15,030 nt of DNA from Verrucomicrobiales bacterium. Its GTDB lineage: Bacteria; Verrucomicrobiota; Verrucomicrobiia; Limisphaerales; UBA9464. Positions 6,074 to 14,182 of the stretch are shown here, piece by piece. How positions within the stretch are numbered: the stretch's first letter is position 1; each line of letters opens with the position of its first letter. The stretch lies in contig DLVS01000005.1 in the NCBI GenBank assembly GCA_003445095.1, positions 1 to 15,030 of the forward strand, written 5' to 3'. The notes under the pieces were generated by a model. The model was not told the origin of the DNA and did not search any database. It was given only the letters and a program-made list of their open reading frames with translations. The position numbers and the translations under genes are program-made.

Positions 6074-7327
6074 CTAACCACTTATTGATTCGCCACGTTT
6101 CGACCAATACTGCTCAAAGGATTCGGCGGCCCGGACTTTGGTCAGGCCAGTCTCATCTTCCCACCAAACTTCGGCCAATCCATGAGAGAAACGCGTCTCC
6201 CAAGGCAAATGGTAGGCTCCCGCTTCATGCCACAAGAGGTGATCGCCCTGACGTAGTGACGCCGGCAAGCGGCGTCGCGCCAGACAATCGAACGCCATAC
6301 AGGTCGGCCCATGCACGGCGGTGAGGACACGTCGTCCGGCGCGCGACTCGAGTGGTTGAATCGCATGCTCTTCCCAACTCGCGACGAGGGCATTCAGCGT
6401 CCGTCCGCCGTCGCAGATGAGCTGGCGAATTCCAGGTCGGTCCTTCACGTCGAGCACGCGAACCACCAAGACTCCGGAGCCCGCGCTCACAAAGCGCCCA
6501 TTTTCCAACCACACTTCTTCCACGAACGGAAGTCGTTCCACGGTTCGGCGCACCACAGTTGCAAATTTCGTAAGGTCCATGCGGGCATCGAACCGCCGTC
6601 CCTCATGACTCAGTGTCAGCGGTGCCGGCAATCCGCCGCCGAGGTCCACGTGTCGAGGTTTCCAACCGACGCACCGACATAGCTCGGCCACGGAATCGAG
6701 CGCCTGGGCGTAATCAGTCGCCGACGGAACCTGAGTGCGCAGGTGGAAATGAACTGTTTCGGCGGGCAGTCCAGCCCGATGGAGTTGCCGAATGGCAGCC
6801 GCGGCCTCATCAGGTTCGAACCCGAATTGTGTGGGAAACCGCGGGAACTCGGGATCGACTTCATCAGGCGTGCGCAACCGCAATCCGAGGCGCCAGCGGT
6901 CGCGACGCGCGATTGGCAATAAGGCGGCGAGTTCGCGCGGAGAATCGAAGTTCACCCGTAGCCCTGGCTGACTGAACTCCGGCAGCCACCGGTGTTTGGC
7001 GGGACCGTTTACCAAGATGCAGTCGGGACTAAAACCTTCGGCCAAGGCTGCGCGAAATTCGAATTCACTCACCACCTCGATGAGGCCGCCGCGGGCTCGC
7101 CACCAGCGCCATAGCGGAGCGAGCGGTTGGGTCTTGGCCGAGAACCAGTGCCGGATAGGGCGGCCGAAATCGAGTCGATCCAATTGAGCATATGCCGCGG
7201 CGACGGGAGCGGACGCAAAAATGTAGAAGGGCGTCCGCGCCCCAGCTCGGCGGGCTCGGCGCACTCGATCGCGCCACTGACGCAACACCAAGGGTGAATG
7301 ACCGAAGACCGGGGACACAGCGGACAC
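6074..7327 (-). CDS. Fold-type III PLP-dependent decarboxylase-like enzyme
   Basis: The 417-aa protein belongs to the ornithine/diaminopimelate/arginine decarboxylase superfamily: an alanine-racemase-like TIM barrel followed by a beta domain. The likely PLP lysine is K65 in HWFSAKTQP. A QFGF segment is at 167-170. A histidine-containing strand, HFHLRTQ (193-199), stands where the family usually has H-x-G-S. The glycine-rich phosphate loop is DLGGGLP (228-234). ENGRFV (275-280) corresponds to the E-P-G-R region. GPTCMAFD (340-347) supplies the catalytic Cys (C343) and an Asp from the second subunit, and AGAYHL (369-374) the conserved Tyr. Such enzymes decarboxylate basic or dicarboxylic amino acids, and many unassigned members sit in natural-product clusters. 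The substrate cannot be read from sequence. The start is GTG at 7327 with no visible RBS. It converges on the MNIO operon, so it is not co-transcribed with it. Confidence 0.85.
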   Translation of the reverse strand: MSAVSPVFGHSPLVLRQWRDRVRRARRAGARTPFYIFASAPVAAAYAQLDRLDFGRPIRHWFSAKTQPLAPLWRWWRARGGLIEVVSEFEFRAALAEGFSPDCILVNGPAKHRWLPEFSQPGLRVNFDSPRELAALLPIARRDRWRLGLRLRTPDEVDPEFPRFPTQFGFEPDEAAAAIRQLHRAGLPAETVHFHLRTQVPSATDYAQALDSVAELCRCVGWKPRHVDLGGGLPAPLTLSHEGRRFDARMDLTKFATVVRRTVERLPFVEEVWLENGRFVSAGSGVLVVRVLDVKDRPGIRQLICDGGRTLNALVASWEEHAIQPLESRAGRRVLTAVHGPTCMAFDCLARRRLPASLRQGDHLLWHEAGAYHLPWETRFSHGLAEVWWEDETGLTKVRAAESFEQYWSKRGESISG

Positions 7328-7443
7328 AGACGACCAGGATGGAACCGGAGTCGGCTGTTGTCAGGTGGCGAAGTGGTTTCGCCCGAGATCGACTTCAGTT
7401 GGGGTGGAGCACGTAGGCCATTTGGCTTGGTGGACTGGGTTGA

Positions 7444-7667
7444 CGAGGGCCCTCACCCCGACCCTCTCCCACTACGCTATCGCTCCGCGAGCGAGGGAGA
7501 CGAGGTTATCGCGTCGTGGTCGTTGCTCGTTTCGCGGCGGGGTTCTAGGTGACGTTGTCTCGACTGCGTTGTGTGCCGGCACGTGTGAAGTCCCCGCGCA
7601 ACAGTGAGATTCTCCCTCCCCCGCGAAGTGGTAACGGAGTGGGAGAGGGTTGGGGTGAGGGCGAGGG
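7444..7667. mobile_element. MITE-like element with long inverted arms
   Basis: Positions 7450-7500 and the reverse complement of 7611-7661 align without gaps over 51 nt, 43 identical, giving a 212-bp element with a 110-bp interior. The hexamer CGAGGG lies immediately outside both ends (7444-7449 and 7662-7667), like a target-site duplication, although the same hexamer is common within such repeats. The arms carry the CCTCACCCC-ACCCTCTCCC sequence that, translated, gives the 'LTPTLSH'/'PHPNPLP' peptides typical of a very widespread intergenic repeat family. The left arm contains a small internal hairpin (CGCTC-CGC-GAGCG). No transposase is encoded. The rest of the 7328-7728 spacer shows nothing recognisable. 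Confidence 0.7.
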
Positions 7668-7728
7668 ACAACACTAACCTTCCCCGGCGGCTGACAGGAG
7701 CCGCAGCCTCCGCTACGCTCGCTTTTAC

Positions 7729-8967
7729 ATGGTTGATCACCCCAGTGGCCACCCGGGCGCGCTCGGACCGACGAGCCAAGGCCTACCACCCACGCTGCGT
7801 TCTTTGCGGTTGCGCTTGGCTGAACCACTTCCGAAACCGGGCGTGGCCGAGACCGCGGCATCACCGACCGGATTTCATTTTCGGCTTCAGCCTCAAGAGA
7901 TCGCGAAGCATCTGAATCGATTCGTCATCGGTCAGACGGAAGCGAAGAAAGTTCTGAGCGTAGCTTTGTGCGATCATTTTCAACACGTCCGCCTCACCCT
8001 CGAAGGACACGACGCGCCCTTTTATCAGAAGCAAAACGTCCTGCTGTTGGGCCCCACCGGCGTGGGCAAGACCCATCTGATTCGCTCGGCGGCCGACTTG
8101 ATCGGCGTGCCCTTTGTGAAGGCGGACGCTACGAAGTTCAGCGAGACGGGTTATGTCGGCGGCGACGTGGACGATCTCGTGCGTGATTTGTACCGGCGCG
8201 CCGGCAACGACCTGAAGAAGGCCGAGCACGGTATCATTTATCTCGACGAAGTGGACAAGCTCGCCACCCGAGAGCCGGGCGCTGGGCGCGATGTCTCCGG
8301 GCGCGGTGTTCAAACGAATCTGCTCAAGCTGATGGAAGATGCCGAAGTGCCGCTGGTTTCACCCAACGACATGACCGGCCAACTTCAGGCCGCGATGAGC
8401 GCCATGCGCGGTGGAGTTCCGCCGAAGGAAACCCTGAATACACGGCACGTCCTCTTCATCGTCAGCGGCGCGTTTTCCGGAATGGACACGCTGATTCGCC
8501 GCCGATTGCTGGCGACCGCCGGGGTTTCAACTCGGAAACCGAAGCTCGAACAACAGTCGGTGGATCAAGTCATCGCCCAAGCCACCACGGCGGACCTGAT
8601 CGCCTACGGCTTGGAACCGGAATTTGTCGGCCGTCTACCGGTGCGAGTGGCGTGTCACGGACTCGACGAAGACGACTTGTTCGATGTTTTGCGCAAGAGC
8701 GAGAGCAGCCTGATTCACCAGTATGAACGCGCGTTTGCGGCGTACGGGATTGAAGTTCGCTTCCGCGACGATGGACTGCGTCGGCTGGCCACGCGAGCGG
8801 CGACTGAAGGAACCGGCGCGCGCGGACTCATGACGGTGTGTGAGCGCGTCTTCCGCGACTTCAAATTCAAACTGCCGTCGAGCCGAGTGAAGTCGTTTTC
8901 CGTAACGGCGGCCTTGGTGGACGATCCGGCGGGAGAGTTGCGGCGGGTCCTTCGCGGAGGCACCTGA
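7729..8967 (+). CDS. ClpX-like AAA+ ATPase without zinc-binding domain
   Basis: The 412-aa protein aligns by eye with the ATPase part of ClpX. Motifs include Walker A GPTGVGKT (108-115), the pore loop in ETGYVGGDVDDL (139-150), Walker B IIYLDEVDK (169-177), GRDVSGRGVQTNLLKLME (186-203), EFVGRLP with the Arg finger (298-304) and sensor 2 GTGARGL (361-367). It would thread proteins or remodel complexes using ATP. Three ClpX features are missing. There is no N-terminal four-Cys zinc domain; residues 1-48 are unrelated and rich in Pro and Gly. The RKH-type loop is replaced (GGVPPKETLNTRH). The IGF loop that docks ClpP is absent, with GVSTRKPKL in its place. It is therefore more likely a ClpP-independent unfoldase or specialised paralog than the housekeeping ClpX. 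The ATG at 7729 is the only one nearby; the conserved part begins at about residue 49, so the true start may be later. Confidence 0.85.
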   Translation: MVDHPSGHPGALGPTSQGLPPTLRSLRLRLAEPLPKPGVAETAASPTGFHFRLQPQEIAKHLNRFVIGQTEAKKVLSVALCDHFQHVRLTLEGHDAPFYQKQNVLLLGPTGVGKTHLIRSAADLIGVPFVKADATKFSETGYVGGDVDDLVRDLYRRAGNDLKKAEHGIIYLDEVDKLATREPGAGRDVSGRGVQTNLLKLMEDAEVPLVSPNDMTGQLQAAMSAMRGGVPPKETLNTRHVLFIVSGAFSGMDTLIRRRLLATAGVSTRKPKLEQQSVDQVIAQATTADLIAYGLEPEFVGRLPVRVACHGLDEDDLFDVLRKSESSLIHQYERAFAAYGIEVRFRDDGLRRLATRAATEGTGARGLMTVCERVFRDFKFKLPSSRVKSFSVTAALVDDPAGELRRVLRGGT

Positions 8968-9507
8968 CCCAATAGACTTCGGTTTAGAGTTCCTGCCAGA
9001 GATGCTAGACGACGTCAGGAGACTCCATCGGTAGGCCACACGGCTATGCGCACACTCACTCGATGAAGCGCCTCGACTCCTACCGGCTCACGATTGGCGG
9101 TGCCATGATTGACGAGCCGAGTCGTCCACCGTGGCATTTCTCCATGAACCGGCGGAGGGAACGACGCCCCCTTTCCTTTCGCACCGTCGCGAGGAATCAA
9201 CCGTCCTTCAACGACTCACGCGCTTCGGAAGTCAGCGCCTCCTCCCGTCGGCGGCTACCCGGTTCATGGCCTCGATTCACGTCCGGATTTTGGAGGTCCC
9301 TGCTCATGAACCATCGGTGGATTTCCTCTGAGGGCTCTGCGGCTTTGCGTGCCCACGATTCTCGCGCGGAGCCTCAGAGAGCGCGGACAATACAGATGGG
9401 TGTTTGGCCTCGAATCATGAATATCTTTGCCACCGATGATTCCAACAAACGCGTTCAGCGACGTAGCAGGAGACACCTGCCGTCGCACAAATTTCACTCC
9501 TCGGCTG
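8968..9507. other. Intergenic region with no supported gene
   Basis: About 540 bp lie between the ClpX-like gene and the secreted protein. Reading frames here translate to Arg/Ser-rich low-complexity sequence without domain features. The interval contains a 15-nt sequence (9139-9153) that recurs inverted at 10608-10622, and a weak 8-bp inverted repeat (9326-9333 with 9372-9379). A promoter for the downstream gene presumably lies here, but I cannot point to one. Confidence 0.45.
9139..9153. repeat. 15-nt repeat, copy 1
   Basis: TCTCCATGAACCGGC is found exactly, in reverse complement, at 10608-10622. Both copies are intergenic and together flank the secreted-protein gene. Fifteen exact bases in 15 kb is above casual expectation but could still be chance; membership in a genome-wide intergenic repeat family is a guess. 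Confidence 0.3.
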
Positions 9508-10329
9508 ATGCGCTTCGCCACACTCATCGCGCTCGTCGTCCTGGTGCCACGAGGCTCAGGACAATCGTGGCCATGCCTGACCTGCCCGGAGAGCCAGCCG
9601 CCAGACAGCGTCACCGCTTCGACCAACCGGTTTGATCTGGATGCCAATGGCACGACTGACTTCGAGATCGTGAACCGCCAGGAGACCACCTACTACGCCG
9701 ACCTCAGCGGGTGGCTTCCTCGCACCTCGACCACGATCACGCTGGTCCCGAATGGTGGCTGCCAGATTCTAGTTTCCGACGTGAGCGATCTGTTCGCTGG
9801 GGATGTTCCGATTCTAGCCCGAGGCGATGAAATCGGTGTCGCTTCGTCGGGCCGGCATTGGGGAGCAGAGGGTCGGGTGTTGGTTAATCGGGTCGAACCT
9901 ACGTTCTTGTTTGGGCCACTGGCTCCGGTTTGGAACGGGGCTCCGGGACGATTTTACCTCGGTATCAACCTCGGAAACCCGGAAGCACCGATCTATGGAT
10001 GGCTGTGCTTTACCCGCGATCGTGGAATGACCCCCATCAATTGGGGCTACTCCCGAGAACCATCGGCCCCGGTCATCGCGGGTGACCCTGGCACCGCCCC
10101 GGAGTTCAAGCTAAAGATGGGCCTAACCGAGTTTGGCCATCTGCCGTGGCTCTCCTGGGAGCCGGGGTTTGGCGGAGTGATCGTTGAGGAGGGTGTCTTG
10201 GAATCAGGCGTGGTATGGGACGAGGTTGAAAATCCTTCGGATCCAGAATATCGGGTCCCCAACCTGATCCTTGATGGCTCCGCGCCGCCCGGTGAGGTCC
10301 GCCTGTTCAGGCTGCGGCTCGGCCCCTGA
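9508..10329 (+). CDS. Secreted hypothetical protein, Verrucomicrobiota-type
   Basis: From the ATG at 9508 the protein has 273 aa and begins with a Sec signal peptide (MRFATLIALVVLV, about residues 1-19). A calcium-loop-like FDLDANGTTDFEI lies at 42-54. The middle part contains RFYLGINLG (148-156) and YGWLCF (163-168), then GYSREPSAPVIAG (180-192), a pattern I associate with Verrucomicrobiota surface proteins that often end in PEP-CTERM. Here a short beta domain follows instead (LSWEPGF ... VWDEV ... RLFRLRLGP, 215-273), resembling the 'W ... FyRLr' modules of the same phylum. No PEP-CTERM, LPXTG or other sorting signal is present, so the protein is probably released or held by an unknown system. 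The frame is open further upstream, but the signal peptide fixes the likely start. Function is unknown. Confidence 0.7.
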   Translation: MRFATLIALVVLVPRGSGQSWPCLTCPESQPPDSVTASTNRFDLDANGTTDFEIVNRQETTYYADLSGWLPRTSTTITLVPNGGCQILVSDVSDLFAGDVPILARGDEIGVASSGRHWGAEGRVLVNRVEPTFLFGPLAPVWNGAPGRFYLGINLGNPEAPIYGWLCFTRDRGMTPINWGYSREPSAPVIAGDPGTAPEFKLKMGLTEFGHLPWLSWEPGFGGVIVEEGVLESGVVWDEVENPSDPEYRVPNLILDGSAPPGEVRLFRLRLGP

Positions 10330-10436
10330 TTGAGGCTCCCTACGCTGTCGCGTCTGACAAAGGCGGAATTACGGGCTTACTCCATGACGCTCTACGATGA
10401 GGCGGGCCGATCTGAACGTTATGGATCGGTGCCGTA

Positions 10437-10474
10437 TGGACTGCGGCGGGAAGCAGAGCGCCACGCCGCTTTTT
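10437..10474. repeat. GC-rich palindromic intergenic repeat
   Basis: The segment contains GCGGCG (10443-10448) and CGCCGC (10464-10469), able to pair over a 15-nt loop. It matches my recollection of a short sequence scattered between genes in some Verrucomicrobia, but no second full copy is in this window. REP-like status is therefore unproven. Confidence 0.35.
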
Positions 10475-10589
10475 CGCCGCGACGCTTCAGCCCGAGGCGA
10501 CGTGTGAGTTGATTCAACGCGTGTCCGGCTGCCAAAGCGCCGTCCGGTCTCCACTGAGCTTCGATGCGGCGAGGGCGCCGAGACACTTG

Positions 10590-10612
10590 CCGGCGCACTC
10601 CGAAAGTGCCGG
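10590..10612 (-). terminator. Possible hairpin downstream of the peptidase gene
   Basis: On the minus strand, CCGGCAC and GTGCGCCGG pair with a 2-nt bulge about 30 nt after the stop of the large peptidase. No U-run follows. Weak evidence for a terminator. Confidence 0.25.
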
Positions 10613-10622
10613 TTCATGGAGA
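10608..10622. repeat. 15-nt repeat, copy 2 (inverted)
   Basis: Exact reverse complement of 9139-9153. It partly overlaps the hairpin at 10590-10612. Confidence 0.3.
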
Positions 10623-10642
10623 CCGCCCATGCTTCGTATTAG

Positions 10643-13600
10643 CTACTGCTTCACGACGACAGTCACGACCGGTGATTCCGTCTCGGCCGCGGCCCCGCCT
10701 GCGGTCACGAACGCTTGGACACTGTACGGCCCGGGATCCATTCGCTGGATGGGTTGGGTGTCGGCCGAGAAGTGCCCGCTGATATCGGTTGTCGCGTGGA
10801 GGAGGAGCGCCTGGCCCTTTTCGTTGGTGATCTCGATGGTAATCGGGACGTTCTGAACCTGCTGACTGAGCTCTCCCTGCACGTAGATCACGCCGCCACC
10901 GGCCTCGCATCGGATTTCGATGGCGACCTTCTTCACCGCCTTGACCGGAGCCAGGATGCCGCCGATCGGGAGGTATCGGTCGTCGAAATGCGTCCACCCT
11001 TCCACGCGCGGCAGGGCGAGTTCTGGGATCTGGAGATGTTCGCCCCAGAGCGTGCCGAGATCGTTCCAGATCACGGTGCGTACAGGATGTGAGCCTTTCC
11101 CCGGTAGCCAGACCCACGCCTGATCCACCACGGCGTGCCAGCCTAGCGGCAAACTTCTGACGAGGAGATCGACCTTTCGCCAGACCGTGAACGGGCTGCG
11201 GACTTCAGCGTCGAGGATCACGGGCTCGTGCGACGAGCCAGAGCCGCTGTCAAAGGTCGCGACGTTCTCCTGCGCTTTGTTGTTGTTCGTTTCAATCTCG
11301 CCGATCTGCGGCATGACGGCCACCGATAGGCAGGTGTGTTTCCCGACCGCCGGCACCCAATCGAAATCGACGACGACTTCTCCGCTTCCGGGCACGTTTG
11401 GATCGCGGCCCGGGAAGTTCTCCAGCTTCTTCGTCTTGAGGAGCTGCCACGATCCGTTGTCGCCGATTCCTGGTGGGCTCGTGACGTAGGCCGACACCCA
11501 CACTTCAGGGACCGCTTGTGGTCCCGTGTTCCGAATCCGGGCGTAGAGTTTGTTGACGTGCTTCACCCACGGGCGGTCGCCGTTAAGGATCGGAACGTCG
11601 GGTTTGCCCGGCTCGTGGAACTCGTACGTCTGACCGGCGCCGGAGTTGTTCCTAGGGCTATCAACCCAGATGTCAGGACTCTCCCACGTTTCGGTGCTCC
11701 AGGGTGTGATGGTGAGATCAAACTTGCCGTTCGGATCTCCAGCAATCGGCTGATTCCATTGGACGCGCACTCGGAACGCCAGCGGATCGTCCTGGATCTT
11801 TGCCTCGACCTTGATCACCAGATTGCGGGCGGCGTCCACCGTTTGCTGGCCGGCGAGGAGTTTGTCGACGAGCTGAATCGGCCGCTCGAAGGTATTCGAA
11901 ATCGAGGTCCCTTCGCTCACCCGGAGCACGATCACCCGACCGGATTCTCCCGCCGGCAGGTCGAGATTTTGATCGAACACCAGGCCCGCGGGTCGCTGGC
12001 GGACTTCAACGAAGTAGATCAGCCCGCTCGACGCCACGAGCTTGAGGACGTGGAATCGGTTCGGCGTCGTGTCTTGTGTTGCGCCGTGGGCGACCAAATC
12101 GAACGTGTCGTTGAAGCTCTGAGTCGGCGACCAGGCAAGCTCGCGGACATTGGAATTCTGATCGGTCGGCGCGCCGGTCGTGTACCAGTGCATGATTTGG
12201 TGCAGATGGTGGCCGCAGAAGAGCGGACCGTTGTCGTGATTACCTGAGAGGCACCAAGGCGCGGCCGTGCCCTCTAATTTAGTGCCGTCGGCATACCAAT
12301 CCTCATAGATGTCCCACATGCCGAGCCAATGGCCGATCTCGTGCGCCTTCCGTCCCCAGTGTGCGCCGGTCGCCAAGTAGATGGCGCCTTTTTTGTCGTT
12401 GAGCGTTATTTTCTGTCCTGCATCAGCGAATTCACCCGACGTCCAGCTCTGGCCGCGGAGCTTTCCGCCGTTCACGACCAGGATGATTCCCTTGAAGCCG
12501 CTGAGCTGCGCCACTCCGGTGCCGGTCGCGGCGAAGTAAGCGTTCAGGCTGTCGATGAAGAAACGGTTCGAATTCTTGACCAGATCTTGCGAATCCTGCG
12601 CGATCGTGAGCGCGTTCTGCAGATCATCGAGACTCGGCTCGTAGCCTGACGCCATCTCGGTGCCGTTGATTGTCGGCGCCGCAGGATCGCTGATGTTGAT
12701 CGATGCCAGCACGATGTTCCCGACGGCGACGACCGCTTCGGTTCCGGAGACGTCGAGGTTGTAGGCCGGCTTTTTGGTGACCTTCTGTCCGAGCTTGGTC
12801 GGCGCCGTGAGCTTGGTGACATCCAGGATGACGAGACCCGCCGCGTTGGCGGCCAGATAGGCTCGACCGCCGGCCAGTCGGACAGCCCGGATGCGACTGA
12901 CGCCCTGATAAGTTCCCCGCTCAACGGCGCCACCCGCAGTCGTCTCCAACAACTTGAGGCCTCCACCGTCGGTTGCGACCGCGCAGGTCGTCCCGGAGAC
13001 GTCGACGCTCGTGACCCAAGCGCCGACGTCGATCTCAGCGACGAAGTTCAGCGCGCCGCCGACGAGATCGAGGATTGCGAGGTGCGTTCCGTGACCGGCA
13101 TAGATGCGATTACCGACCGCCTTGAGTGTGGTCGTCCACTCGCTGCTCATCATGCCGGGATTGAGGACGGCCGGTGCCGCCGGGTTCGTGACATCGATGA
13201 GTCCAAGCTCGGAGTTGCCCAAGGCGACGACCGCCGTGGTGCCGACGATCTGAATGTCCCAGATCGACCCAAATGGCATCGCCACCGATCCCCGCAGGAC
13301 AGCGGACCCTGGATTCGTCACGTCGAAGATGAAGAAGCCTCCCGCGGCAGTGCCGGCATACAGCAGGTTCCCCACGCGCGCGAGCCCGAGGACCACCGAC
13401 CCGCCCGTCGAAGCGCCGATCAGGAAGCTCCACGTGAGCGGATTCGGATGGTCGATCGGAATGAATCCCGTGCCGCTACCATGAATGATGCTCGACCCGG
13501 AGCGCACGAGCGGACGTGAGGTCGTTCGGAGCAGGCTGGCGCGCGCATCGTTTACATCGCCCGGTTCCCAGAAATAGGAGCGGCGATTCTTCGGCAGGGG

Positions 13601-14182
13601 GACCCAATCGGTATAAGTCATCACCCAAGTGGTGGAACCGAACGACGCCTGATTCCAATAGGTGCGCGCCTGCTCGAAGCTGGTGATCTCGTTCCCGCGA
13701 GCACTGGCTCGGGCCGCGGGACCGCCTGGATCGTGATCCGTCGGATACAGCAGGATGACGAGTACAGGCTGGTTCTGCACGTTCGTCGCCGGCGTACCTT
13801 GTTGCGGCCCGTGGAAGAAACGAGGAGGGCCAGCTCTGGTGACGTCCGTAGGGTCGGGTGTTGGTAGCACCGTAAACGTCCCCGAGGTGGCGACGTCAGC
13901 TCCAACCTCGACGCGCACAGGACCGGTAACCGTCGTCTCCCCGGCGAGCACCAGCAGGCGCGATTCCTCGGCTTCCAAAATCAAGGCCCGGGCACCACCG
14001 ACGAACACGACGTTCCCATCGCGGCTGGTGGAGAACCCTCGGCCCTTGATCGTGAAGATCGTGCCCGGCCATCCGGATGTCGGATCGAATCCATCGACGC
14101 GCAGTCCGAGCAGCGCCTTGAGGATGAGGCTGAGAAATCGCGAAACAGCGCTGACGATGGCCAGTAGTAGTGATCGCAGCAT
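10643..14182 (-). CDS. Large M6-like metallopeptidase with IPT/TIG, inserted LVIVD propeller and CARDB domains
   Basis: This 1179-aa protein has an N-terminal hydrophobic or amphipathic helix (1-27) without a clear cleavage site, then an IPT/TIG domain (about 28-107). A peptidase of the immune inhibitor A (M6) kind seems to begin at about 138 (QPVLVILLYPTD; EQARTYWNQASFGSTTW at 170-186) and to resume at about 515. The zinc site HEIGHWLGMWD gives H614, E615, H618 and D624, and SGNHDN (646-651) follows where M6 enzymes have 'D-L-M-G'. Between the halves, about 265-505 holds roughly six LVIVD-type propeller repeats (FDVTNP, IDVTNPAAP, LDVTKLTAP, INISDPAAP). A CARDB-like domain lies at about 870-975 (YARIRNTG; IGEIETNNN), and a transthyretin/Big-like beta domain at about 1096-1178 ends the protein. 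It should be exported and degrade or process extracellular protein. It is monocistronic, with an ATG at 14182. Zinc peptidase class is solid; the target is unknown. Confidence 0.82.
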   Translation of the reverse strand: MLRSLLLAIVSAVSRFLSLILKALLGLRVDGFDPTSGWPGTIFTIKGRGFSTSRDGNVVFVGGARALILEAEESRLLVLAGETTVTGPVRVEVGADVATSGTFTVLPTPDPTDVTRAGPPRFFHGPQQGTPATNVQNQPVLVILLYPTDHDPGGPAARASARGNEITSFEQARTYWNQASFGSTTWVMTYTDWVPLPKNRRSYFWEPGDVNDARASLLRTTSRPLVRSGSSIIHGSGTGFIPIDHPNPLTWSFLIGASTGGSVVLGLARVGNLLYAGTAAGGFFIFDVTNPGSAVLRGSVAMPFGSIWDIQIVGTTAVVALGNSELGLIDVTNPAAPAVLNPGMMSSEWTTTLKAVGNRIYAGHGTHLAILDLVGGALNFVAEIDVGAWVTSVDVSGTTCAVATDGGGLKLLETTAGGAVERGTYQGVSRIRAVRLAGGRAYLAANAAGLVILDVTKLTAPTKLGQKVTKKPAYNLDVSGTEAVVAVGNIVLASINISDPAAPTINGTEMASGYEPSLDDLQNALTIAQDSQDLVKNSNRFFIDSLNAYFAATGTGVAQLSGFKGIILVVNGGKLRGQSWTSGEFADAGQKITLNDKKGAIYLATGAHWGRKAHEIGHWLGMWDIYEDWYADGTKLEGTAAPWCLSGNHDNGPLFCGHHLHQIMHWYTTGAPTDQNSNVRELAWSPTQSFNDTFDLVAHGATQDTTPNRFHVLKLVASSGLIYFVEVRQRPAGLVFDQNLDLPAGESGRVIVLRVSEGTSISNTFERPIQLVDKLLAGQQTVDAARNLVIKVEAKIQDDPLAFRVRVQWNQPIAGDPNGKFDLTITPWSTETWESPDIWVDSPRNNSGAGQTYEFHEPGKPDVPILNGDRPWVKHVNKLYARIRNTGPQAVPEVWVSAYVTSPPGIGDNGSWQLLKTKKLENFPGRDPNVPGSGEVVVDFDWVPAVGKHTCLSVAVMPQIGEIETNNNKAQENVATFDSGSGSSHEPVILDAEVRSPFTVWRKVDLLVRSLPLGWHAVVDQAWVWLPGKGSHPVRTVIWNDLGTLWGEHLQIPELALPRVEGWTHFDDRYLPIGGILAPVKAVKKVAIEIRCEAGGGVIYVQGELSQQVQNVPITIEITNEKGQALLLHATTDISGHFSADTQPIQRMDPGPYSVQAFVTAGGAAAETESPVVTVVVKQ

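Larger units (their letters stand above)
10330..10642. other. Repeat-bearing intergenic region
   Basis: About 310 bp separate the convergent ends of the secreted-protein gene and the large peptidase gene. The region includes a GC-rich palindromic repeat (10437-10474), a bulged hairpin (10590-10612) and the second copy of a 15-nt repeat. A 60-codon open frame at 10330-10512 is Arg-rich and runs over the repeat, so I do not call it a gene. Confidence 0.45.

Noticed and set aside
7472..7864. Open frames with 'PHPNPLP'/'LTPTLSH' peptides
   Set aside because: These are translations of the inverted repeat element, a well-known source of false gene calls.
9063..9635. 190-codon plus-strand open frame
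   Set aside because: It overlaps the signal-peptide gene in another frame, is Arg/Ser-rich and includes repeat sequence.
10330..10512. 60-codon open frame after the secreted protein
   Set aside because: It lies on a palindromic GC-rich repeat, has no RBS and shows no protein character.
11336..12247. 303-codon open frame opposite the large peptidase gene
   Set aside because: It is antisense to the zinc-peptidase, inter-domain and CARDB-like regions and has no recognisable domain; explained by the high-GC coding strand.
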